Origin: Gammaproteobacteria bacterium HGW-Gammaproteobacteria-3
Lineage (GTDB): Bacteria; Pseudomonadota; Gammaproteobacteria; Methylococcales; Methylomonadaceae
Assembly: GCA_002843155.1 (NCBI GenBank)
Contig: PGZD01000005.1
Location: 1 to 64,000, forward strand
Length of the DNA: 64,000 nt
Reading direction: 5' to 3'
Of this stretch, positions 40,246 through 49,312 are shown piece by piece. The position numbers were made by a program, and so were the translations under genes. A model generated the notes under the pieces. The model worked only from the letters and a program-made list of their open reading frames with translations. It was not told the origin of the DNA and searched no databases. How positions within the stretch are numbered: position 1 is the stretch's first letter; each line of letters opens with the position of its first letter.

Positions 40246-40340
40246 CGTTGCCTACAGGGATGTAGGTAGGGGCGTGAGCCAAGAGCGGCGCTTTGCGCAA
40301 ACAGTTACATAGCTCACTATCGCTAAGTTTGCACGCCTTG
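40246..40340 (-). repeat. second copy of the interspersed repeat
   Basis: 95 bp that, in reverse complement, match 6603-6699 at about 86 percent by eye. Homology continues weakly to about 40229 (TTTTTGTCCG), but the outer inverted ends of the first copy are not preserved here. Non-coding; lies in the dnaG-rpoD gap. Confidence 0.75.
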
Positions 40341-40343
40341 AAT

Positions 40344-40406
40344 CCAGCACATGAATTCCACAGGTTATTGGCTATGATTTTGCATCATAGCCAATTTAGG
40401 TGCTGG
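40344..40406. promoter_or_regulatory. compound stem-loop between dnaG and rpoD
   Basis: Inner stem ATTGGCTATGAT (40367-40378) and ATCATAGCCAAT (40384-40395) is 12 bp with a 5-nt loop. An outer stem CCAGCAC (40344-40350)/GTGCTGG (40400-40406) encloses it. No T-run, so an attenuator, RNA-processing site or repeat is more likely than a simple terminator. Function unknown. Confidence 0.55.
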
Positions 40407-40453
40407 GCAAAAATCTTAGCGTCAGCTGCCCCAAGTTATTTCATGCCCATTCC

Positions 40454-42193
40454 TTAAGTTTTTTTAAAAGCGGCCAACATTATTTTTAACTTATCCATCT
40501 CGCCGGAGCTCAAGCCTTCGCCTTGCTTTTTTGTCAGCAACTTTGCAACACCTTCTTTTCGGGCTTGTGCCACCAATCTGTCGAGCGCGTCCACAAGTTC
40601 GGCCCGAAGACCTTCGGCTGGAATCAACAAATCCATAAAGCTTAGTTTTTTGACCCACTTTTCCTCTTTGCTTCCCCGAAACATTTCGAGTACGACAGAG
40701 GTATTTTCAGGTTCCCGCTCAAGTAATGATTTGACAAGACTATTGAAGGACCCGTAGCCGGAAAGTTCCAGCTCCTCCCAATCAATTTCTTTTTGTTCGA
40801 CTGCATCGAGTAGCTCTGGATTTTGCAGTAACAGCGCGATCACGAATTGCGCCAATGACAGCCGTTGCCGGTCGCCTCTACGCTGTGCAATCCGGGTTCC
40901 AGTAGTCAGTTTAGCGGCATTTTCTGAATCGTCCAGTCGGCTTCGCCCGACCAGCCGCTCCAGCTCGTCAAACATCATATTCCTGAATTCACCAGGCGGC
41001 AATTGTTCCAGATATTTTCGGGCCTTATGTGATATTTGCGCGCGACCTTCCAGGCTTTCCAGCTCCACATTCGCCGTCAAGCGCCCGAAAAAATAATCGG
41101 ATAATGCGCTGGACGTGGTGATTCTTGTTAAAAAACCTTCAACGCCTTCCGTTCTGACCAGCGAGTCGGGGTCTTCATTCTCCGGCAAAAGACAAATTTT
41201 GACCCGGCGCCCATCTTTCAGACAGGGGAAGGTCTGCTCCATTGCCCGCCAGGCCGCATCGATCCCGGCTTTGTCGCCATCGAAACACAACACCACTTCC
41301 GGACTAAAGCGAAACAGCAACTCCAGATGCACCCTGGAAATGGCCGTACCTAAAGCCGCCACGGCGTAATGAATGCCGTATTGGGCCAACGCCACCACAT
41401 CCATGTAGCCCTCGACCACCAGAATACGTTCGGGCCGCGCCTCATGCTCCAGCAGCTCATACAAACCATAAACCTCCCTGCCTTTGGAAAATAAGGGAGT
41501 TTCCGGCGAATTCAAGTATTTGGGCACCGAGTCATCCAAAACCCGTGCGCCAAAGCCGACGACACGACCCCGCCTGTCGCGGATAGGGAACATGAGGCGA
41601 TCACGAAAACGATCATAGCTGTTACCGTCATCCCTAACCACCAGCAGCCCTGCCGTCGCCAGGATCTTTGGATCAAACCGGCTTTTTAGTTCCGACCAGC
41701 CTTCCGGCGCATAACCCAGCTTATAGGTAAGGGCTATGTCGCCACTTACGCCGCGTGCTTTAAGATATTCGACCGCCCGGGCCCGGTCCGGGCCCGACTT
41801 CAATCGCTGCGCGTAAAACGCAGCGGCCCGGGCCATCACCTCATACAGCGCCGACAGCTCATCTTTTTTAGGCCCATCCGGCTTTGTCGCAGCCTCTCTA
41901 GGCACAGGGACGCCGACAAAGGTGGCCAAATCTTCGACCGCCTCGACAAAATCAAGATGACTGTGGTCCATCAAAAAACCGATGGCGTTACCGCTCGCGC
42001 CACAACCAAAGCAATGAAACAATTGCTTCGCGGGATTCACGGAAAAGCTCGGGGTTTTTTCGGTATGGAACGGGCAGCGCGCCATATAATTGCTACCCGT
42101 CTTTTTCAGAGGAACGTGCGTATCGATCAGATCGACAATATCGACCCGCGCCAAAAGATCATCTATAAAACTTCGGGGAATTCTACCGGCCAT
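40454..42193 (-). CDS. dnaG: DNA primase
   Basis: 579 residues, the usual length. Zinc-binding domain (CPFHTEKTPSF, CFGCGASGN), catalytic TOPRIM core (RILVVEGYMDVVAL and CFDGDKAG), and a C-terminal helicase-binding region. Makes RNA primers for replication. Middle gene of the macromolecular synthesis operon, 39 bases after yqeY. Confidence 0.96.
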   Translation of the reverse strand: MAGRIPRSFIDDLLARVDIVDLIDTHVPLKKTGSNYMARCPFHTEKTPSFSVNPAKQLFHCFGCGASGNAIGFLMDHSHLDFVEAVEDLATFVGVPVPREAATKPDGPKKDELSALYEVMARAAAFYAQRLKSGPDRARAVEYLKARGVSGDIALTYKLGYAPEGWSELKSRFDPKILATAGLLVVRDDGNSYDRFRDRLMFPIRDRRGRVVGFGARVLDDSVPKYLNSPETPLFSKGREVYGLYELLEHEARPERILVVEGYMDVVALAQYGIHYAVAALGTAISRVHLELLFRFSPEVVLCFDGDKAGIDAAWRAMEQTFPCLKDGRRVKICLLPENEDPDSLVRTEGVEGFLTRITTSSALSDYFFGRLTANVELESLEGRAQISHKARKYLEQLPPGEFRNMMFDELERLVGRSRLDDSENAAKLTTGTRIAQRRGDRQRLSLAQFVIALLLQNPELLDAVEQKEIDWEELELSGYGSFNSLVKSLLEREPENTSVVLEMFRGSKEEKWVKKLSFMDLLIPAEGLRAELVDALDRLVAQARKEGVAKLLTKKQGEGLSSGEMDKLKIMLAAFKKT

Positions 42194-42232
42194 GACCCGC
42201 CCGGCTGAAACCGGGAAAATGGGGTTGCAAGA

Positions 42233-42682
42233 CTACCCGGTCAACGCCGCTTTTATTTTTGCGCTGACCACCGACATATCGGCGCGCCCTTGCATTTTTT
42301 CCTTTAATAAAGCCATGACCTTGCCCATATCTTTAATCGTTTCAGCGCCTGATTGCGCTATCGCTTCCCGCACCAAGCCATCGATTTCCGCATCCGTCAG
42401 AGCCTGCGGCAGAAAATCCTGTATGACCACAATTTCAGCTTCTTCTATTTGCGCCAAATCATGGCGTTCGGCAGCCGCATACTGCCGGATCGATTCCCGG
42501 CGCTGCTTGAGCATTTTATCCAGCGTGGCGATGACCTGAGCATCATCCAGCTCTATTCTTTCATCGACTTCGCGCTGTTTGATCGCCGCCATAATCAGGC
42601 GTATAACGCCCAATCGCGGCTTATTTGCGCTTTTCATCGCGGCCTTCATATCTTCCCTGATACGGTCTTTTAACGAATCCAT
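42233..42682 (-). CDS. GatB/YqeY domain protein
   Basis: 149 residues matching the YqeY family: helical N-terminal part (MDSLKDRIREDMKAAMKS) and the tail domain shared with GatB/GatE (about 90-149). Role not known precisely, perhaps tRNA-related. Between rpsU and dnaG, its conserved place in many proteobacteria. Confidence 0.92.
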   Translation of the reverse strand: MDSLKDRIREDMKAAMKSANKPRLGVIRLIMAAIKQREVDERIELDDAQVIATLDKMLKQRRESIRQYAAAERHDLAQIEEAEIVVIQDFLPQALTDAEIDGLVREAIAQSGAETIKDMGKVMALLKEKMQGRADMSVVSAKIKAALTG

Positions 42683-42703
42683 ACTCTATCAACCTTGAAA
42701 TGA

Positions 42704-42937
42704 TTACAGTTGCGGACGGCCACGACGCAAGTTTTTCAGCGCATAACGCTCGCGCGCCAATTTTTTCAAATGCCTCTTGACTGCGGCAGCGCCTTTGCGT
42801 TTACGTTCGGCGGTGGGCTTTTCGTAAAATTCACGCCGACGCACTTCGGCCAGCACCCCGGCTTTTTCACAGGCGCGCTTAAAACGGCGAATAGCAATAT
42901 CAAAAGGTTCGTTTTCTTTAACTTTAACTGACGGCAT
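42704..42937 (-). CDS. rpsU: 30S ribosomal protein S21
   Basis: 77 residues from the ATG at 42937 ([20 protein letters not shown]); an upstream in-frame start would add ten unrelated residues. The basic body [14 protein letters not shown] and [16 protein letters not shown] are typical. First gene of the operon with yqeY, dnaG and rpoD. Divergent from tsaD across about 106 bp, a widely conserved pairing. Confidence 0.96.
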   Translation of the reverse strand: MPSVKVKENEPFDIAIRRFKRACEKAGVLAEVRRREFYEKPTAERKRKGAAAVKRHLKKLARERYALKNLRRGRPQL

Positions 42938-43043
42938 TCTCAATGATCCAAATATGTTAACATGCAAAAAAACGAGAGTTTACACTCTCTATAAATAAAG
43001 AACTCTAAATTATAACCTTCTCTTGCCGGATTTTCAAAAACCA

Positions 43044-44054
43044 ATGTACGTTTTAGGAATAGAAACTTCCTGCGATGAAACCGGAGTCGCTATTTATCAT
43101 TCGCAGAAGGGCCTATGCAGCCATCTGTTACACAGCCAGGTGGACATGCACAGTGAATACGGCGGGGTAGTGCCGGAACTGGCTTCGCGCGACCATATCC
43201 GGAAACTGGCGCCGCTCATCAAACAATGCCTGAAGCAAAGCGAACTGACTCGGCAAGACATTGGCGGCGTTGCCTACACGGCAGGCCCGGGCTTGATGGG
43301 CGCTTTGCTGGCAGGCGCCGCGACCGCCAGAAGCCTGGCCTGGGCCTGGCAGGTACCGGCCGTTGCCGTACATCACATGGAAGGGCATTTGCTGGCGCCC
43401 ATGCTGGAAGACAATGCACCGGCCTTTCCTTTTATCGCCTTATTGATTTCAGGCGGCCACACTTTGCTGGTTGAAGTCGAAAAGATCGGCTGTTACAGAC
43501 TGCTGGGCGAATCGCTCGACGACGCCGCCGGTGAAGCTTTCGACAAAACCGCGAAAATGCTGGGTCTGGGCTATCCGGGCGGCCCTCGTCTGGCGGAGCT
43601 GGCCGAACAAGGCTGCGCCCGTTTTAAATTTCCAAGGCCGATGACCGACCGCCCCGGACTCGATTTCAGCTTCAGCGGCCTGAAAACCTACACGATGAAC
43701 ACGCTGTTTGCCACAGCGCAAAACGCCCGGGACAAAGCCGATATTGCTTACGCTTTTCAAACTTCGGTAGCCGAGACTCTGAGCATAAAATGCCGACGCG
43801 CCTTACAGCAAACGGGCATGAAACGTTTGGTAATTGCCGGCGGCGTCAGCGCCAACACCCGGATTCGGGAAGCTCTGCAGAAAATGGCGCAACAGGAACG
43901 GGCTCAGGTTTTTTTCCCCCGACTGGAATTTTGCACCGATAACGGCGCCATGATTGCGTATGCCGGCTGCCAACGGCTTTTGGCGGGACAACACCAGGAC
44001 GCCGAGATTTTCGCAAGACCGCGCTGGCCGCTTGCAGAGCTGCCCGGTATTTAA
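43044..44054 (+). CDS. tsaD: tRNA N6-threonylcarbamoyladenosine transferase
   Basis: 336 residues from ATG 43044 ([14 protein letters not shown]); the earlier TTG is less likely. ASKHA-fold enzyme with the metal-binding [15 protein letters not shown] and FSGLKT motifs and ends normally. With TsaB and TsaE it makes t6A37 on tRNAs reading ANN codons. Its last four bases overlap the end of the convergent plsY. Confidence 0.96.
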   Translation: MYVLGIETSCDETGVAIYHSQKGLCSHLLHSQVDMHSEYGGVVPELASRDHIRKLAPLIKQCLKQSELTRQDIGGVAYTAGPGLMGALLAGAATARSLAWAWQVPAVAVHHMEGHLLAPMLEDNAPAFPFIALLISGGHTLLVEVEKIGCYRLLGESLDDAAGEAFDKTAKMLGLGYPGGPRLAELAEQGCARFKFPRPMTDRPGLDFSFSGLKTYTMNTLFATAQNARDKADIAYAFQTSVAETLSIKCRRALQQTGMKRLVIAGGVSANTRIREALQKMAQQERAQVFFPRLEFCTDNGAMIAYAGCQRLLAGQHQDAEIFARPRWPLAELPGI

Positions 44055-44623
44055 CGCTCTTCGCCTGCCATAAGCCGCTGAATATTGCTTTTATGTCGCC
44101 ACAACAGCAGCGCGGCCATAGCTATCGACACCGCCACCAGATTAATATCATCAACCAGATACCAGGCATAAACGGGCGACAGCACGGCGGCCAGCAGGGC
44201 TGCCAGCGAGGAAATTTTGCCCAGCTTGTAAATAAGCGTCCAGGTCGCCATGACGGAAAAACCCAGCGCCCAGGAAAAGCCCAGTAAAACTCCGACCGAA
44301 GTCGCCATGCCTTTGCCGCCTTTGAATTGAAAAAAAACCGGATAAAGGTGGCCAAGAAAAGCCGCAAGCCCGGTGAGCGCCAATATTTCCGAAGAAACGC
44401 CAAAAATTTTAGCCGCATAAACCGGAATCAGGCTTTTCAATAAATCCCCCAACAAAGTAATGCCCGCCGCTTTTTTTCCGCCCAATCTCATGACATTGGT
44501 GGCGCCGGGATTCCCCGAGCCCTCGCCACGAGGGTCCGGCAGCCCCATCAGGCGGCAAACTACAATCGCGCTCGAAACAGAGCCGGCTAAATAGCCTGCA
44601 AGAATAAACAACCCTTCAAACAT
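44051..44623 (-). CDS. plsY: glycerol-3-phosphate acyltransferase PlsY
   Basis: 190 residues, polytopic membrane protein. Three conserved cytoplasmic motifs are present: [22 protein letters not shown] and the C-terminal basic loop RHKSNI. Uses acyl-phosphate to acylate glycerol-3-phosphate, the first step of phospholipid synthesis. Convergent with tsaD (4-bp overlap) and divergent from folB. Confidence 0.95.
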   Translation of the reverse strand: MFEGLFILAGYLAGSVSSAIVVCRLMGLPDPRGEGSGNPGATNVMRLGGKKAAGITLLGDLLKSLIPVYAAKIFGVSSEILALTGLAAFLGHLYPVFFQFKGGKGMATSVGVLLGFSWALGFSVMATWTLIYKLGKISSLAALLAAVLSPVYAWYLVDDINLVAVSIAMAALLLWRHKSNIQRLMAGEER

Positions 44624-44715
44624 TGATCCACCTTATATTACTCAAGACTTGTAAAGCCGGGATAATTACCCGATACTTGGTTTTTTTATCGAGCGTAATA
44701 ATAGCGGAAACAACC

Positions 44716-45069
44716 ATGGATATCATCTTTTTAGGCGGACTTGAAATAGAAACCATCATCGGCATCTACGATTGGGAAAGAATCACCAAACAAAAAGTCA
44801 TACTGGATATTGAAATGGCCTTTGATATCAGTAAAGCCGCCGAAACCGATGATATAGCTCACACACTGGATTATAAAATGGTCTCCAAACGTATTATTTC
44901 TTTTGTCGAAACCAGTGAATTTTATCTGGTTGAAAAATTGATCGTGGCAATAGCGGATATTATCCGTAATGAATTTAATGTTCCCTGGGTTAAAGTCACG
45001 TTAAACAAAAAAGGAGCGATCAGAGGCGCCAGCGATGTGGGGATAACAATAGAAAGAGGTGAAAAATAA
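44716..45069 (+). CDS. folB: dihydroneopterin aldolase
   Basis: 117 residues from ATG 44716; the upstream open frame overlaps plsY's promoter. Contains the start MDIIFLGGLEIETIIGIYDWER, the catalytic Lys near TLNKKGAIRG and the homo-octamer fold of the family. Converts dihydroneopterin to hydroxymethyl-dihydropterin in folate synthesis. Followed directly by folK. Confidence 0.95.
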   Translation: MDIIFLGGLEIETIIGIYDWERITKQKVILDIEMAFDISKAAETDDIAHTLDYKMVSKRIISFVETSEFYLVEKLIVAIADIIRNEFNVPWVKVTLNKKGAIRGASDVGITIERGEK

Positions 45070-45070
45070 C

Positions 45071-45568
45071 ATGCCAAGATGTTATGTCAGCATAGGCAGT
45101 AATATCGATAAGGAGCTTCACATTCCCTCCTGCCTGCGGGCGCTCGAGCGCTATTTTGGCAAGCTGACACTCTCCAGCGTCTACGAGACTGAGGCCATCG
45201 GTTTTAACGGCGATAATTTTTACAATTTGGCGGTCGGCTTCGATACCGATCTACCCATCCTGCGCGTGGCTGAAATTCTTCGGCAAATCGAACTCGCCCA
45301 TGGTCGCACACGAAATTGTAAAAAGTTTTCGGCGCGCACACTCGATATCGACCTCCTGCTTTATGGTGACTTGATCACTGATGACGGAACTATTCAAATT
45401 CCTCGCCACGAAATAGAGCGCTATGCTTTTGTGCTGGAACCTTTGGCCGAAATCGCACCGGATTTACAACACCCGGTCAATCATCAGAGTTATGCCGAAA
45501 TATGGCAGCATTTCGACCGCTCCCAGACCCAGCAAAAGCGCATTCAGCCGCCCTGGCGTAACATGTAG
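45071..45568 (+). CDS. folK: 6-hydroxymethyl-7,8-dihydropterin pyrophosphokinase
   Basis: 165 residues from ATG 45071, one base after the folB stop; a GTG at 45059 would overlap it. The HPPK pattern is clear: YVSIGSNID, the magnesium-binding TLDIDLLLYG, and IPRHEIERYAFVLEPLAEIAP. Transfers pyrophosphate from ATP to the pterin made by FolB. The two form a folate operon. Confidence 0.95.
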   Translation: MPRCYVSIGSNIDKELHIPSCLRALERYFGKLTLSSVYETEAIGFNGDNFYNLAVGFDTDLPILRVAEILRQIELAHGRTRNCKKFSARTLDIDLLLYGDLITDDGTIQIPRHEIERYAFVLEPLAEIAPDLQHPVNHQSYAEIWQHFDRSQTQQKRIQPPWRNM

Positions 45569-45725
45569 GGCGAAACAGACGAAAAAGCCAAGGCAGCCTT
45601 CGCTTAAAGCCCAAACTCCCAGACAAGACACATATGACTATCAGGCCAATAAGATCGCTTCAGCGCTATCAAACCCTTCTTTCTCCTTTGGACAGGCTTT
45701 CGAAGAACTATCTTGCGCTTTAAGT

Positions 45726-46379
45726 TTATTTTCCTTGAAAAAACTCGGCCAGTGCAGCAGCGCGATCTTCGGCAACTTTTTGCGCGTAATGACGGCTTTC
45801 TATGCGTTTGAAATACCTTTCAACGCCGGGAATATAAATGGCAACCAAATCTTCGTCGTAAATTTTTTGGCTTGCAAAGCTTATCAATTGCAAATGCGGC
45901 CAAGCGGCGATATCGGCGGCGCTGAAGTTGTCACCCAGCGCATACGGTTTTAACGCCATCAATTTAGCCAAGGCTTTCAAACCGGTTGTCAATTTAGCTT
46001 TGACATCTTCCTTGGTCGCCGCCGAGACATTGTTACCGAAAACCGCTTCAGTATACAGGCGCCGCGCAACCTGTTCGACATTCAATTCCAGATGCAGGAT
46101 AAATTCACGGCATTTAGCGCGGTCGAAAGCATCGGCAGGATACAGGGGGTGAGCCGGAAAACTCTCTTCCAGATAATCCAATATGGCCTGAGACTCCGAC
46201 AAATAGCCTTCGGGCGTTTTGATAAAAGGAATTTTTCCAAGCGGCGAGCGCTTCAATACAGCTTCATCCTGGCTGGGCGCGACCCGCTCTTCAATGAAGC
46301 CGATTTCTTTTTCCATCAGCGCGAACTTGATCTTGTTGTAATAGTTGCTGATAGCAAAGCCGTATAAGGTAATCATCAT
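45726..46379 (-). CDS. glutathione S-transferase family protein
   Basis: 217 residues from ATG 46379, preceded by AGGAG; an earlier frame start is not needed. Thioredoxin-like N-terminal domain (about 1-75) with SNYYNKIKFAL and the cis-Pro/ESQAILDYLEE glutathione site, and all-helical C-terminal domain. The catalytic residue could be Ser or Tyr near position 10-12. Substrate not predictable; convergent with folK. Confidence 0.88.
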   Translation of the reverse strand: MMITLYGFAISNYYNKIKFALMEKEIGFIEERVAPSQDEAVLKRSPLGKIPFIKTPEGYLSESQAILDYLEESFPAHPLYPADAFDRAKCREFILHLELNVEQVARRLYTEAVFGNNVSAATKEDVKAKLTTGLKALAKLMALKPYALGDNFSAADIAAWPHLQLISFASQKIYDEDLVAIYIPGVERYFKRIESRHYAQKVAEDRAAALAEFFQGK

Positions 46380-46460
46380 TTTATCTCCTGTAGAACCCGA
46401 TTTACCGGGCGATTGCAATCTGAGGTTAACGGACGCCCGGCCGGGCAGTGCGCCCGGACC

Positions 46461-47945
46461 TCATCCGTTTGTTGTGGCATGTTTTTCTTCAACCATGGCA
46501 TCGATCAGCGCCATAACTTCGACGCTGGCATTTTCGGATTGCCGCATTTGGGCGATGATAGTATCGATAATCGCTGTATCTTGTTGCCATTTATTGCGGG
46601 AGCATGCGTAAGCTTTTTGGGTCGATTGATGGACTTGCTCATGCGGTTGCTTCAATTTGGCATAAGCTTGGGTTGACCGGAATTTTTCGTAACCGATACC
46701 TTCACAATACCATTGACCCAACCGGCAATGATGGTGATCGACATTGATCGCATCCGCTTGCGGGCACAGACGGCTGTTTTCAATGGCAATATAGCCGTTT
46801 TGTTTGTAGACAATATGATCGACTTTGGTCAACAGGGCAAAGCTTTTATCCTTGGCGTAACTGATATACTTGACCGAAGCTTGCGCCGATTGCGACAGTT
46901 CAGCGAATTGGCTGCGGAACGCATTGACTTTACCCATGATTTGCTGTGAAAGTTCGGCCGAGGTTGCGGCTTCGTCGCGCATCTGATAAACACGTTTATT
47001 GAAAGAATCCAGCGTTTTAGTGACTTCCAGAGCCGCGTTCTTGGTGTGTTCGGACAGCTTCTTGACCTCTTCGGCAACCACGGCAAAGCCGCGTCCGTGT
47101 TCGCCGGCGCGAGCCGCTTCAATCGATGCGTTCAGCGCCAGCAAGTTGGTTTGATCGGCAATGCCGGTAATCATCGACAACGATTCAGTCACTTTTTTAC
47201 TGTCGTCTATTAACGCGGAAATGACTTCGGTGACGGAGTGGATATTTTCGTTGATATGGGTCAATGACCGGCTGATGGTATTAACCGTAGCCAGGCTTTC
47301 TTCAGCGTTATCGCCGGTGTTTTTGGCTATGTCTTCGACTTTTTGCATTTGCTCGCCCATGCTGAGCAAATCGGCCTGATTGGCTTTGAGATTGTCCAGT
47401 AAATTCGAGGTATTAAGCCCATGCAAACCGGCGGATAAACGGTTTTTTATAATCATGGTTTCATTTTCCGCCATAACGCGCAAAGCATCGTTGATGGATT
47501 TTGCCGAACTTTTCAGTAAGCCGGGAAAACCATCGTACAGGACATAACGATCATGATTGCCTTTGGCGACCTGTTCGAAACAGAGATTGATCTCTTTGAA
47601 ATAAGACTCCATGATATCCAGCATTTCGTTAAGTTCCCAGGCCACTTTGCCCAACTCGCCCATGCCTTTTGTCCCGGTGATCCGGTGATAAAGTTCGCCC
47701 TTGTTGGTTTTCACCAACACATTCTGCATGGCCGCGACGACACTTAAATATTTTGTGGTTGAATCGAGCAGGGTGACGGCGATGGCGACCAATCCCAGGT
47801 TAACGGTCAGCAACACCCATGAAAAACTGTCGATATAACTGTGATAAGCCATATTGGCCAGCGCCAACAGGACAATGCCGGTGACGGCATAATCGATCTT
47901 GGATTTCAGAAAAGGGATATTGGCGTTGGATCGGGCAGAACTCAT
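46461..47945 (-). CDS. methyl-accepting chemotaxis protein with CZB domain
   Basis: 494 residues from ATG 47945 after GGAG. Two N-terminal membrane helices with a very short periplasmic loop (about 18-60), so it probably senses from inside or within the membrane. The signalling hairpin is clear ([40 protein letters not shown] in parts). The C-terminus has a chemoreceptor zinc-binding domain: [15 protein letters not shown], followed by the HEQVHQS region with the third and fourth ligands. Starts one base after the PAS protein's stop. Confidence 0.92.
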   Translation of the reverse strand: MSSARSNANIPFLKSKIDYAVTGIVLLALANMAYHSYIDSFSWVLLTVNLGLVAIAVTLLDSTTKYLSVVAAMQNVLVKTNKGELYHRITGTKGMGELGKVAWELNEMLDIMESYFKEINLCFEQVAKGNHDRYVLYDGFPGLLKSSAKSINDALRVMAENETMIIKNRLSAGLHGLNTSNLLDNLKANQADLLSMGEQMQKVEDIAKNTGDNAEESLATVNTISRSLTHINENIHSVTEVISALIDDSKKVTESLSMITGIADQTNLLALNASIEAARAGEHGRGFAVVAEEVKKLSEHTKNAALEVTKTLDSFNKRVYQMRDEAATSAELSQQIMGKVNAFRSQFAELSQSAQASVKYISYAKDKSFALLTKVDHIVYKQNGYIAIENSRLCPQADAINVDHHHCRLGQWYCEGIGYEKFRSTQAYAKLKQPHEQVHQSTQKAYACSRNKWQQDTAIIDTIIAQMRQSENASVEVMALIDAMVEEKHATTNG

Positions 47946-47946
47946 G

Positions 47947-48489
47947 TCACACTCCATTGGGTTTGAACAAATCCAGGACCAGCGCGTCGTAGCTTTTCGC
48001 GCCTGTTTGTCCGACCACATCGACCAGATAGGCTATGGATTGGTCGGGCGCTTCTTTTTTGGTGGCGGCGCGGCTTTCAATCGCGAGCATTTCCTTATAG
48101 ACAGGGATGAGCACATCGAGTGCCGATTGCGGCGGTTTGCGACGGACTGAATAATAACCCTGAAGCTTACCGTCACGGTCGTAATCCGGTGTAATTTCGG
48201 CGAATACCCAGTAAAAACCGCCGTCGGAGCATAAATTTTTGGCAAAACCCAAAAACTCATTACCGGCTTTCAGGGTATCCCACATGAATTTAAAAACACC
48301 GCGCGGCATATCGGGGTGGCGGATAATATTGTGCTGGACACCTAATAACGCAGATTCGGGGTAACCGGCGATATCCATGAAAATACGGTTGGCATAAGTA
48401 ATCTTGCCGAGGATGTCGGTTTTTGAAACGATAAAGTCGTTTTCACCGAGTTTTTTTTCATGACTATTGGGAGTTATATTTTTTTTCAT
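47947..48489 (-). CDS. PAS domain protein, Aer-like
   Basis: 180 residues from ATG 48489 (a GTG one codon earlier is open). One PAS domain (about 18-130) with the Aer-type sequences [34 protein letters not shown] and SVRRKPP, which bind FAD in redox receptors. It has no methyl-accepting or HAMP part of its own and is followed directly by the CZB chemoreceptor, so the pair may work as a split Aer: redox signal in, chemoreceptor out. Confidence 0.9.
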   Translation of the reverse strand: MKKNITPNSHEKKLGENDFIVSKTDILGKITYANRIFMDIAGYPESALLGVQHNIIRHPDMPRGVFKFMWDTLKAGNEFLGFAKNLCSDGGFYWVFAEITPDYDRDGKLQGYYSVRRKPPQSALDVLIPVYKEMLAIESRAATKKEAPDQSIAYLVDVVGQTGAKSYDALVLDLFKPNGV

Positions 48490-49216
48490 CACTGCCTGAC
48501 TTTTTTATTTTTATTAATCTTAGGCCATCTTTGTCATTTTTTTGTAGAATTTTTTAATGACTGCCTTTGAGTTTGGGCAAGTATTGCCGGGAAAAAAATT
48601 CCTTTTCAAACCCAGCATCATTGCAAGTATGATGCTATATTCTAGCTTAACTTAGCTACTTTAAAAGGCGACATGACACTCATGGAGATTAAATCGAAAC
48701 TGCTCGGCAACCAACAAATCGACACTGAAACTATCATCACTTTTCCAGAAGGCATTCCGGGGTTTTGAAAAATCAAACACGATTTAAGTTGTTTCATCAG
48801 GAAAACAATCCCCATTATTCACGGGTTACAAGCAGCGGACACTGAGAAGCTGACTTTTTCAGCCGCAAGCCCTGGATTGTTCAAAACTAATTACAACTTT
48901 CTGCTGAGCAAGCGGTTGTCCGGATTCAGGGGCACACTAACACACGACTACCAAAAAGCCACTAACTGCCTTACAAACCAACAGGTTATAAATTTTAAGC
49001 AAATCGCCCATGTCTTTTGTAAGCCATTGCTTTTTAATGTCAACAACTATATTGCACTAAAAAACTTGTTCACGTAACTTATTGATTTTGCATTGTTGAA
49101 AAAAATCTGGGTAATCGTGTGGTCCAGTCCACTATACTCAATCAAAAAAACAGAATGCAAAACTATGCTAATTATTTAGAAATTACCAAAAAAGCAATCG
49201 AGGGTAGAGGTCAAAA
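48490..49216. other. decayed intergenic region
   Basis: 727 bp without an intact gene. It holds a hairpin AGCATCAT/ATGATGCT (48614-48636), the fliW remnant, and AT-rich sequence up to tRNA-Arg. I see nothing else coding. Confidence 0.6.
48673..48912 (+). pseudogene. fliW: fliW flagellar assembly factor, frameshifted remnant
   Basis: The reading from ATG 48673 gives MTLMEIKSKLLGNQQIDTE... then ITFPEGIPGF, the FliW hallmark, and hits TGA at 48766. The next frames continue with RFKLFHQENNP and then, after another shift, LQAADTEKLTFSAASPGLF and NYNFLLS, in the order expected of FliW. The C-terminal third is missing. FliW binds CsrA and flagellin; this copy cannot make a working protein. Confidence 0.72.
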
Positions 49217-49293
49217 TGGCGCGCCCGAGAGGATTCGAACCTCTGACCTCGGCCTCCGGAGGGCCGCGCTCTATCCAGCTGAGCTACGGGCGC
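49217..49293 (-). tRNA. tRNA-Arg (anticodon CCG)
   Basis: 77-nt cloverleaf with encoded CCA: acceptor GCGCCCG/CGGGCGC, anticodon loop CUCCGGA (CCG), T arm with GGTTCGAATCC. Reads the Arg codon CGG. tRNA genes are common sites of integration; a damaged hsdR ends 20 bases from its 5' end. Confidence 0.95.
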
Positions 49294-49312
49294 TTAAATA
49301 AATGAACAGGGA

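Larger units (their letters stand above)
40103..40453. other. dnaG-rpoD intergenic region
   Basis: 351 bp without a gene. It holds the rpoD leader, a second copy of the dispersed repeat (40246-40340) and a large compound stem-loop (40344-40406). In most relatives I would expect a short dnaG-rpoD gap, so these insertions probably changed the transcript architecture. Confidence 0.6.
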
